DNA from: an uncultured Acidimicrobiales bacterium
GTDB lineage: Bacteria; Actinomycetota; Acidimicrobiia; Acidimicrobiales; UBA10347
Direction of reading: 5' to 3'
Length of the DNA: 10,301 nucleotides
NCBI GenBank assembly: GCA_937942965.1
Contig: CALDGN010000235.1
Span: 1-10,301 of the forward strand
This document shows, piece after piece, positions 1 to 5,366 of this stretch (positions are counted from its first letter, which is position 1; each line of letters begins with the position of its first letter). The notes beneath the pieces are model-generated. The model ran no database searches. It was not told the origin of the DNA and saw only the letters and a program-made list of their open reading frames with translations. A program made the position numbers and the translations under genes.

Positions 1-678
1 CGGAACAAGCCGCCGTTCCCGACGACCCACGGCCTGTTCAACCAGCCGACCGCGATCAACAATCCGGAAACGCTGCTCAACGTGTTGCCAATCGTCCTCG
101 ACGGCGCCGACACGTACCGCTCGGTCGGCACCGAGGGCTCACCCGGCACGCGTCTCTTCTGCGTGTCCGGCCATGTCGGCCACCCCGGTCTCTACGAGCT
201 TCCGTTCGGCACGACGCTGGGCGCACTCCTCGAGATCGCCGGCGGTGTCCAAGGCGACCTACAGGCTGTGCTGCTCGGCGGCGCAGCGGGCTCGTTCGTC
301 ACCGGCGAATCGCTCGACCTGGCGCTCACACTCGAAGACACTCGCGCTGCCGGCACCACGCTCGGCTCCGGTGTCGTCATGGTCATGAACTCGACGGTCG
401 ACATGGTCGACATGTGCACCCGCATCAGCGAGTTCTTCCGCAACGAATCCTGCGGCCAATGCGTGCCGTGTCGGGTGGGTGCGGTTCGCCAGCACGAAAT
501 CATGGTCGAGCTCGGCACCAAGGGCGGCGCCGCAGCAGGGCTCGACGCCGCCAAGCGAGAACTACACGACGACATGGCCCGAGCGATGGCCGACGCGTCG
601 ATCTGTGGTCTCGGCCACACCGCAGCGTCGGCGGTTGCCTCGGCGCTCAAGCTCGGACTGATCGGAGAACCGGCATGA
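1..678 (+). CDS. NuoF-like / NAD-dependent formate dehydrogenase beta subunit, C-terminal part (5' truncated by window edge)
   Basis: The reading frame is open from the first base and ends at TGA 676-678, giving 225 visible residues. The opening residues (RNKPPFPTTHGLFNQPTAIN) match the end of the FMN/NADH-binding domain of NuoF, HoxF and FDH-beta proteins. A soluble-ligand-binding beta-grasp (SLBB-like) stretch follows at about residues 55-85. The C-terminal [4Fe-4S] domain has CGQCVPCRVG and a later CGLG; its four cysteines are visible residues 151, 154, 157 and 202, the NuoF N3-type ligand pattern. In this family the subunit takes electrons from NADH, or gives them to NAD+, through FMN and passes them to Fe-S clusters. 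Its partner here is the Fe-S protein that starts inside its stop codon (ATGA). Formate dehydrogenase, hydrogenase and complex I versions cannot be told apart from this part. The partner's FDH-like C-terminus favours an FDH-type complex. Confidence 0.93.
   Translation, partial: RNKPPFPTTHGLFNQPTAINNPETLLNVLPIVLDGADTYRSVGTEGSPGTRLFCVSGHVGHPGLYELPFGTTLGALLEIAGGVQGDLQAVLLGGAAGSFVTGESLDLALTLEDTRAAGTTLGSGVVMVMNSTVDMVDMCTRISEFFRNESCGQCVPCRVGAVRQHEIMVELGTKGGAAAGLDAAKRELHDDMARAMADASICGLGHTAASAVASALKLGLIGEPA
664..667 (+). promoter_or_regulatory. Ribosome binding site GGAG for the Fe-S subunit
   Basis: GGAG lies 7 nt before the ATG at 675, inside the last codons of the NuoF-like gene. The longer reading frame reaches back to position 414. 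This site and the ATGA overlap fix the start at 675 instead, and the recognisable 2Fe-2S domain begins just after it. Confidence 0.75.
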
Positions 679-1550
679 GCCTGATCGAGAACACGACCGA
701 AGTTGCGGTCACGATCAACATCGATGGCACCGACGTCTCGGTGCCCGAGGGAGCGACGGTCCTCGACGCGTGCAATGCAGCCGGGGTCGATACGCCGACG
801 CTTTGCTACGCCGAGAACCTCACGCCCGTCAATGTGTGTCGCGTCTGCGTCGTCGAGCTCGACGGATCGCGCACGCTGATCCCGAGCTGCTCACGTCCGG
901 CCGAAGAAGGCATGGTCGTGCACACGGACTCGGAACGTGTGCGCCACAGTCGCAAGATGGTCATCGAGTTCCTCGGCTCCGGTGTCGATCTGTCCCAGGC
1001 CGACGATCTGACGTCGTGGGGCGAGCACTACGGCGCCGACCCCTCGCGCTATGGAACCCCCGAGGTTCCGGCCCAGACGATGGACGAAGAGGTCAAGGTC
1101 CAAGACGACCTCTACATCCGTGACTACGACAAGTGCGTGCTTTGCTACAAGTGCGTCGAAGCCTGTGGCGACGACGCGCAGCACACGTTCGCCATCGCCG
1201 TTGCCGGCCGTGGGTTCGAGGCGCGAATTAGCACCGAGTTCGACATCACGCTGCCCGAGTCGGCATGTGTCTACTGCGGCAACTGCGTTGCGGTCTGCCC
1301 GACGAACGCACTGCAGTTCAAGACCGAATGGGATCTGCGCCAAGCGGCCGAGTGGAAGCCCGAAGAACAGACGGTGACCACCACGGTCTGCTCCTACTGC
1401 GGCGTCGGCTGCAACCTCGAGATGCACGTGCAAGACAACACGATCGTCAAGGTCACCTCGCCGAACGATCACGACGTCACCAACGGCAACCTGTGCATCA
1501 AGGGTCGTTTCGGCTGGCAATACGTGCAGCCAACCATCGGCCGCAAGTAG
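675..1550 (+). CDS. Fe-S electron-transfer subunit: NuoG/FdhA N-terminal region without a molybdopterin catalytic domain
   Basis: The protein has 291 residues. Residues 12-80 form a plant-type 2Fe-2S domain with C44, C55, C58 and C72. Residues 145-215 form a double [4Fe-4S] domain with C154/C157/C160/C164 and C198/C201/C204/C208. Residues 235-281 are the [4Fe-4S] domain that opens formate dehydrogenase and other molybdopterin oxidoreductase catalytic subunits: C239, C242, C246 and C274, then a Lys (K276) where FDHs keep a conserved one. The protein ends ten residues later, so the Mo/W-cofactor domain is missing. The HxxxCxxC cluster usual in NuoG, HoxU and many FdhA proteins is also absent: residues 90-125 hold no Cys. 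No FDH-like sequence follows TAG 1548-1550 in any of the three forward frames. It probably wires the NuoF-like partner to a separately encoded catalytic subunit; a decayed FdhA is the alternative. Confidence 0.9.
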   Translation: MSLIENTTEVAVTINIDGTDVSVPEGATVLDACNAAGVDTPTLCYAENLTPVNVCRVCVVELDGSRTLIPSCSRPAEEGMVVHTDSERVRHSRKMVIEFLGSGVDLSQADDLTSWGEHYGADPSRYGTPEVPAQTMDEEVKVQDDLYIRDYDKCVLCYKCVEACGDDAQHTFAIAVAGRGFEARISTEFDITLPESACVYCGNCVAVCPTNALQFKTEWDLRQAAEWKPEEQTVTTTVCSYCGVGCNLEMHVQDNTIVKVTSPNDHDVTNGNLCIKGRFGWQYVQPTIGRK

Positions 1551-1563
1551 CCCGTCGCCGCGG

Positions 1564-1590
1564 CACATCGGCCAAATTCGGTCCGATGTG
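1564..1590 (+). terminator. Inverted repeat after the redox operon, possible terminator
   Basis: CACATCGG (1564-1571) and CCGATGTG (1583-1590) form a perfect 8-bp stem around an 11-nt loop, 13 nt after the Fe-S subunit stop. No T-tract follows, so this is not a canonical intrinsic terminator. High-GC actinobacteria often have stem-only terminators, and the position fits. Confidence 0.45.
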
Positions 1591-1608
1591 ATGTGTCGTT
1601 GGGCGCAT

Positions 1609-1624
1609 TGACGACTCCTCGTCA
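1609..1624 (+). repeat. Short inverted repeat in the leader of the lipoprotein gene
   Basis: TGACGA-CTCC-TCGTCA is a perfect 6-bp dyad with a 4-nt loop, 18 nt before the ATG at 1643. The loop CTCC is complementary to GGAG at 1637-1640, the only Shine-Dalgarno-like sequence of the next gene. An RNA interaction masking that site is conceivable but unproven. A protein-binding site is the other reading. Confidence 0.3.
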
Positions 1625-1642
1625 GCCCGCAACCATGGAGCG

Positions 1643-2497
1643 ATGCCGAATCGACGCGCGCGGGCGCATGCCCTCTTCGCCCTGATCATCGTCTCGATGC
1701 TTGCCATGGGATGTCGCGCCGAGTTCGACATCGACCGAGATGTCGCCGCGGCGGGCTACCAGGAGGCCGCTGCGGAAGCGGCCGACGACTCGTTCAGCTT
1801 CGACGATGACGACGGTCTTGGCGCGGTCGAAGAAGACCTCGACATCACCCTCGACGAGGACGGCTCGTTCAGCTTCGACTTCAGCACCGACGGCGTCGGT
1901 GACGAGGGCCGCGTCATCCCCGACGGCCCAGGATCCGAACCTGACCGAGACATGAGCTGGAACACCGATCCGGGTTCGGTGCTGGAGCACCTTGCGTCGA
2001 TCGCGCCGCCGGACTCTGGCTTGACCTTTACGTGGAAGACGGTCGCCATCAGCGACGACGAGTCGGTGACCGGCCCCTTCCCAGATGGCTGGGAGATCTC
2101 GGAACCATTCCTCGGCGTGACGCTGGAGCCGGGCGATGACTTTGACTTCTTTACCGATGCAGAGCTCGATGCGGGCTGCCAAGGCAGCTGCTCACCTCAG
2201 GACTGGGGTGCGCTCATGGAGGACCCCGAACTGTCACCGTTCGTCGTGGGGCCCGCAGAGACCGTCGCCGTGCTCCAAGATCTCGCCCCAATCGTCGACG
2301 GGGCTCCCGAAGGTCGACTGCTCGTCACGCTTGATCCCGATGCGTCATTTAGCCCCGCATCGATCACGGTCACTCGGTGGTCTGACGAGGCGACGCACTT
2401 CTTGTGGTGCGCGGTCAGCCTCGACGAAGGTGATGTCGATCTCTGGCCCGTGATGGCCGACATGTGCGCGGCGATGCGTCCGGACTGGATCGGCTGA
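1643..2497 (+). CDS. Acidic secreted lipoprotein of unknown function
   Basis: The 284-residue protein begins with a basic n-region (NRRAR), a hydrophobic stretch (residues 11-22) and a lipobox ending AMGC with the lipidated Cys at 24. It should therefore be exported and anchored on the outer face of the membrane. The mature N-terminus is rich in Asp and Glu and contains SFSFD twice (residues 50-54 and 75-79). The rest looks like a folded domain with four cysteines (C179, C183, C256, C275), enough for two disulfides. A beta-rich start with an Asp-Glu-Asp-Gly turn (residues 66-80) faintly recalls mycobacterial LppM-type lipoproteins, but this is too weak for a call. GGAG lies only 2 nt before the ATG, a poor ribosome site, so the start rests mainly on the signal peptide. 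The gene stands alone, between a plus-strand redox operon and a convergent gene. Confidence 0.8.
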   Translation: MPNRRARAHALFALIIVSMLAMGCRAEFDIDRDVAAAGYQEAAAEAADDSFSFDDDDGLGAVEEDLDITLDEDGSFSFDFSTDGVGDEGRVIPDGPGSEPDRDMSWNTDPGSVLEHLASIAPPDSGLTFTWKTVAISDDESVTGPFPDGWEISEPFLGVTLEPGDDFDFFTDAELDAGCQGSCSPQDWGALMEDPELSPFVVGPAETVAVLQDLAPIVDGAPEGRLLVTLDPDASFSPASITVTRWSDEATHFLWCAVSLDEGDVDLWPVMADMCAAMRPDWIG

Positions 2498-2531
2498 CTG
2501 GACTGGCTCTGACTGGACTTGCTCTGACTGG
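2496..2531 (+). repeat. Imperfect 15-bp tandem repeat between convergent genes
   Basis: GACTGGACTGGCTCT (2496-2510) is followed by GACTGGACTTGCTCT (2511-2525), 14 of 15 bases identical, and then by a partial third copy, GACTGG (2526-2531). The array begins on the last two bases of the lipoprotein stop codon and fills most of the 40-bp gap before the end of the minus-strand gene. Replication slippage is the simplest origin. No hairpin terminator is evident in this gap. Confidence 0.8.
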
Positions 2532-2537
2532 CTGTCG

Positions 2538-2924
2538 CTAGTCGAGGGTGATGGCGATTGCGGCGTCGGTGCCGCTGCCCTTGCCGATCAGCTTGGCGAT
2601 CGAACCCATGAACGCGATCCCTCGGTACTGGATGCCGTACTTCTTGAGCAGGATCTTCTTGATGCGCTCGAAGTCGGCGCCCTGGTGCACGACGCCAGTT
2701 CCCGTCACCGGCTCAGTACCGGCACGGACATTGCCCTTGGCGTCGCTCGGCTGAAGCACGACACGGCTGTCGTTACGTAGGCGCTTGACCTTGTAGCTCG
2801 ACGATGCCGTGGTGAATCCGACCGTGCCGTCACCGAGGTCGGCGATCCAGACCGGCAGGGTCTTGGCCTCGCCGTTGCGCCGATAGGTGGTGAAGGCGAC
2901 GTACTTCTCGTCCGCAATGCTCAT
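2538..2924 (-). CDS. PPOX-class F420-dependent oxidoreductase (split beta-barrel)
   Basis: This 128-residue protein matches the small F420-binding split-beta-barrel flavin/deazaflavin oxidoreductase family (PPOX class, Rv2061c-like) in length and pattern. Features seen are YVAFTTYRRNG, the TLPVWIADLGDG strand-turn, GFTTASSSYKVKRLRND, and a Val-Leu-Gln-Pro strand followed by DAKGNVR. Family members use reduced cofactor F420 for two-electron reductions; the substrate cannot be told from sequence. The Lys/Arg-rich KVKRLRND segment is where relatives hold the cofactor phosphate. The gene lies 34 nt downstream of the lytic transglycosylase gene on the same strand, so the two may be co-transcribed, though no functional link is obvious. 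No clear Shine-Dalgarno precedes the ATG; instead an 18-bp imperfect palindrome overlaps it. Confidence 0.88.
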   Translation of the reverse strand: MSIADEKYVAFTTYRRNGEAKTLPVWIADLGDGTVGFTTASSSYKVKRLRNDSRVVLQPSDAKGNVRAGTEPVTGTGVVHQGADFERIKKILLKKYGIQYRGIAFMGSIAKLIGKGSGTDAAIAITLD

Positions 2925-2940
2925 GGCGACATGTTGCCAT
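2923..2940 (-). promoter_or_regulatory. 18-bp imperfect palindrome over the start codon of the F420 enzyme gene
   Basis: ATGGCGACATGTTGCCAT differs from its own reverse complement at only one base pair (positions 6 and 13). It overlaps the ATG and fills the half of the intergenic gap next to the gene. It could be a repressor operator or an RNA hairpin hiding the start codon. About one such dyad is expected by chance in 10 kb, so only its placement is suggestive. Confidence 0.35.
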
Positions 2941-2958
2941 CTCGGCCGAAGCTGCGCG

Positions 2959-4101
2959 TTAGTTGTCGCTGGCGCGGAGTCCTTCGTCGGGGAACGACCA
3001 GGGGTTCGCAGCCAAGAAGTCCACCAGGTCGAGCGTCTCTTCGTTCACGAAGCCGGTCGGAAGCCACACGTCACCGGCCTCGGTGAAGAAGTAGATCTCC
3101 CAGTTGTAGATCGCCTCGTAGGCCGCCGGATCCTGGCGCAGCACTTCGGCGTACGCCTGGACCGCAGTCACGTAGTTGTCGCTGTTGTTGTAGCCCCAGA
3201 TCGCACCTTGCATGTCGCCCGGGCCGCCGCGGCGAACCAGGTAGCGGGCGGCGCCGGCGATCGCATCGGCGGGGTCGTTGATGTCGCCCTCGCCGATGCC
3301 AGCTTCGGCCCACGTGGTCGGAAGGAACTGCATGGGGCCTTGGGCGCCGGCCGAGCTCAGCCCACGGATGCGGCCCATGCCCGTCTCGACGAGATTGATC
3401 GCGGCCAGGTACTCCCATTCAATGCCGGTTGCGGCTTCGGCGTTCCGGTAGTGCTCGAGGAGCGATGCGGCCGGTTCGGGTTCGACGATCTCCCAGGCGG
3501 GGATGAAGTCGGCTGCGCTGTAGCCGCTCGACAAGTCGATGAGGGCCCGGCGGGCCGAGACGTGCAGCAAGGTTCGTGGCCGCAGATCTTGGGGGAGCGT
3601 TTCGAAGACGTCGACGTCCCACTCTGGCGAGTAGCCGAGCTTGCGGATCGCGACTTGGTGGAGGTGCCCCCAGTCGGCGCGCTGTGCGGCCGTAGATGCC
3701 GGATCGTTGAGTCCGGCTTCGGCAGCGATGAGCTGTTCGGCGAGCCCGACCGCCGAGGTCGCAACGACCGGGGCGGTGCGTCCGTTCGGCGCCTGCGGCC
3801 GCACAACTGGGGTCGGTTCTGGTGTGGGAACAACGGTCGCTGTCGGCTCGGGCGTCGAGGTTGGCTCGGGCTCATCAGCCGACGTGACCTCGGCACTGCT
3901 GTCGACCGTAGGATCGGTGCCGCCATCGGCTGAGTCGTCCGGCGCCGCTGTTGCCGAGTCGCTCGTCACGGTCGGCTCGATGACCCGCTGTCCATCAGCC
4001 ACATCGGCCGAACCTGGGTCGCCGCACCCAGAGAGCACGAAAAAGCAGAACGCCGCCGCCAGGGCTAACGCGCGGAGTGGCCGCAGCCGAAGGAGCCCCA
4101 T
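2959..4101 (-). CDS. Lytic murein transglycosylase lipoprotein (SLT domain)
   Basis: From the ATG at 4101 the product has 380 residues. It starts with an RLRPLR n-region, a hydrophobic core and a good lipobox (LSGC, Cys 26). A Pro/Thr/Ser/Glu-rich linker (about 30-115) probably spans the periplasm or wall. A helical region follows, then an SLT-type lysozyme-like domain at about 215-325 with NLVETGMG (catalytic Glu 239), GAQGPMQFLPTTW (252-264) and a YNNSDNYV segment. Such enzymes cleave the MurNAc-GlcNAc bond of peptidoglycan, leaving 1,6-anhydro-MurNAc. The C-terminal 60 residues, rich in Trp, Tyr and Phe, lie outside the usual domain. A GTG at 4128 would add nine residues. I prefer 4101 because GGAAG lies 4 nt and a TACGAT -10 box 8 nt before it, while the GTG has no spaced ribosome site. 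It probably acts in wall growth or division. Confidence 0.9.
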   Translation of the reverse strand: MGLLRLRPLRALALAAAFCFFVLSGCGDPGSADVADGQRVIEPTVTSDSATAAPDDSADGGTDPTVDSSAEVTSADEPEPTSTPEPTATVVPTPEPTPVVRPQAPNGRTAPVVATSAVGLAEQLIAAEAGLNDPASTAAQRADWGHLHQVAIRKLGYSPEWDVDVFETLPQDLRPRTLLHVSARRALIDLSSGYSAADFIPAWEIVEPEPAASLLEHYRNAEAATGIEWEYLAAINLVETGMGRIRGLSSAGAQGPMQFLPTTWAEAGIGEGDINDPADAIAGAARYLVRRGGPGDMQGAIWGYNNSDNYVTAVQAYAEVLRQDPAAYEAIYNWEIYFFTEAGDVWLPTGFVNEETLDLVDFLAANPWSFPDEGLRASDN

Positions 4102-4109
4102 GGCTTCCG

Positions 4110-4115
4110 ATCGTA
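4110..4115 (-). promoter_or_regulatory. Candidate -10 box TACGAT for the lytic transglycosylase gene
   Basis: On the minus strand TACGAT (TANNNT type) ends 8 nt before the ATG at 4101, so transcription could start at or next to the start codon. No convincing -35 hexamer is seen 17 bp upstream. GGAAG between box and start could also act as a ribosome site, so leaderless initiation is not certain here. Confidence 0.4.
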
Positions 4116-4188
4116 GGTTCGACAACACCCCTCACGGCTGCACCCCGTGGTCGGCCTCGACGCTGACGGCGCGTTCGTGGGTTTCGTC

Positions 4189-4677
4189 ATGACCGCTACG
4201 CTCACTCCCAACGTGTCCCGTCTGATCCAGCTCGCCACCGAATACGTGCGAGCCAATGGTGCCAAGCTCGTCAAGTTCCTTGTGGTGACGGGTGGCTCGG
4301 TCGTGCTCGGCCAGCTCATCTTCGCCGGCCTGCTGTACGGCCTCGACTGGCCCTACGTGCGTTCGAACATCACCTCGGTCGCCATCATGGTCATGCCCAA
4401 CTACCTGATGAATCGGTATTGGGTGTGGGGCAAGAAGTCGAAGAACAACTTCAAGACCGAGGTCCTGCCGTTCTGGACGATGGCCTTCATCGGCTTCCTG
4501 TTCTCGACCCTTGCGGTCTGGTACGTCGAGTCGAACGGCTGGCCCAAGATCACGGCGTTGATCGCCAACTTCGTGGCCTACGGCGTGGTCTGGGTGTTCA
4601 AGTTCTTCGTGATGGAACGGTTCCTGTTCGGTTCCGAAGCCGACGCCGCCGACACTGCCGAACCCGTCACCGTCTAA
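4189..4677 (+). CDS. GtrA-family membrane protein
   Basis: From the ATG at 4189 the protein has 162 residues and four predicted membrane segments, at about 28-50, 58-75, 93-113 and 121-142. This is the GtrA fold and length. The motif PNYLMNRYWVW (70-80) after the second segment and KFFVMERFLF near the end are typical of the family. GtrA-like proteins are thought to help move polyprenyl-phosphate-linked sugars across the membrane for cell-surface glycosylation. A GTG at 4147 would add 14 residues that do not resemble the family start. The ATG lacks a strong ribosome site, so the start is uncertain. It is divergent from the transglycosylase gene. No glycosyltransferase sits next to it, though one lies about 4 kb away on the other strand. 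Confidence 0.88.
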   Translation: MTATLTPNVSRLIQLATEYVRANGAKLVKFLVVTGGSVVLGQLIFAGLLYGLDWPYVRSNITSVAIMVMPNYLMNRYWVWGKKSKNNFKTEVLPFWTMAFIGFLFSTLAVWYVESNGWPKITALIANFVAYGVVWVFKFFVMERFLFGSEADAADTAEPVTV

Positions 4678-4682
4678 CTCGC

Positions 4683-4707
4683 CTCGCGATCCGACGACGG
4701 ATCCGAG
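4683..4707 (+). terminator. Strong hairpin after the GtrA gene, terminator or operator
   Basis: CTCG-C-GATCCG-ACGA-CGGATC-CGAG forms ten base pairs with one bulged C (4687) and a 4-nt loop, starting 6 nt after the GtrA stop. There is no T-tract. Its left arm (GATCCG, 4688-4693) falls exactly where a -35 box would lie for the TACAGT box at 4711. It may therefore end the upstream transcript, regulate the downstream promoter, or both. Confidence 0.5.
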
Positions 4708-4710
4708 CAA

Positions 4711-4716
4711 TACAGT
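4711..4716 (+). promoter_or_regulatory. Candidate -10 box TACAGT, leaderless start at GTG 4725
   Basis: TACAGT fits the actinobacterial TANNNT -10 consensus and ends 8 nt before the GTG at 4725. This places the probable transcription start on or beside the start codon. There is no Shine-Dalgarno between them, as expected for a leaderless mRNA. Confidence 0.5.
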
Positions 4717-4724
4717 GCATCGAC

Positions 4725-5366
4725 GTGAGTACGCCGATGCCCGACGACCAACGCGCCCGCGCCGAAGCGGCCCGCGGCTTCATGCCGATCGACGAGGGAC
4801 TCGCGCTGTATGAGGCAGCCCGCGAGGCCTCGGTCGAGGGCCCATGGCTCGAGGTCGGCAGCTACTGCGGCAAGTCTGCGCTGTACCTGGGATACGCGGC
4901 GGCAACCCGCGCTGGCACGCTCTTCGCACTCGATCACCATCGCGGCAGCGAAGAGAACCAGGCCGGCTGGGAGCATCACGAAGCTGACCTTGTCGACCCC
5001 GAGATCGGCGTGATGGACACCTTGCCGATCTTTCGTCGCACCGTCTTCGACGCCGGTCTCGAAGGAACCGTCGTTGCCCTCGTCGGCGAGTCGACAACGA
5101 TCGCTCGTCACTGGTCCACGCCACTTTCATTGCTCTTCATCGATGGCGGGCACGGCCACGAACCCGCACACGCCGACTACGAACACTGGGTTCCGAAGAT
5201 CGCAGAGGGTGGGGTGCTGCTGATCCACGACGTGTTCCCGAACCCCGCCGATGGTGGCCGTCCTCCGTTTGAGATTTGGACGCGGGCGATGGAGAGCGGG
5301 GCCTTCGAAGAGATCGGCGTCACAGGATCGCTCCGGACGTTGCGACGTGTGGGGCTAGGCCAATGA
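4725..5366 (+). CDS. Class I SAM-dependent methyltransferase (Methyltransf_24 / CmcI-like)
   Basis: From the GTG at 4725 the product has 213 residues. The SAM-binding motif I is LEVGSYCGKSALYL (42-55), the E-x-G-S-x-x-G-x-S form found in CmcI-like and Methyltransf_24 enzymes. It is followed by an acidic strand end (FALDHH, 67-72). FIDGGHGHEPAHADYEHW (139-156) is the family's metal-binding or catalytic-region motif, and LLIHDV (165-170) follows. Methyl acceptor unknown. The reading frame continues upstream to 4419 but overlaps GtrA there, so it is not coding. The ATG at 4737 is the alternative start; the -10 box spacing favours the GTG. The stop overlaps the next start (ATGA), so this enzyme and the PLP enzyme are translationally coupled and may act on related amino acid-derived metabolites. 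Confidence 0.88.
   Translation: MSTPMPDDQRARAEAARGFMPIDEGLALYEAAREASVEGPWLEVGSYCGKSALYLGYAAATRAGTLFALDHHRGSEENQAGWEHHEADLVDPEIGVMDTLPIFRRTVFDAGLEGTVVALVGESTTIARHWSTPLSLLFIDGGHGHEPAHADYEHWVPKIAEGGVLLIHDVFPNPADGGRPPFEIWTRAMESGAFEEIGVTGSLRTLRRVGLGQ

Noticed and set aside
414..674. Upstream extension of the Fe-S subunit frame
   Set aside because: It overlaps the C-terminal [4Fe-4S] domain of the NuoF-like gene. ATG 675 has GGAG at 7 nt and starts at the recognisable 2Fe-2S domain.
1551..1642. Frameshift or readthrough restoring a full FdhA after the stop at 1550
   Set aside because: None of the three forward frames continues with formate dehydrogenase-like sequence, and a hairpin and a new gene follow.
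2496..2531. CRISPR-like repeat
   Set aside because: The copies are directly adjacent 15-mers with no spacers and no cas genes nearby.
2887..3933. Plus-strand open frame of 348 codons opposite the lytic transglycosylase
   Set aside because: The minus strand encodes a complete lipoprotein with an SLT domain. The plus-strand product is Arg/Gly/Val-rich, without motifs, and typical of an antisense shadow.
4147..4188. GTG start adding 14 residues to the GtrA protein
   Set aside because: The extension does not resemble the family N-terminus and has no ribosome site or -10 box. It remains possible because the ATG at 4189 is also poorly supported.
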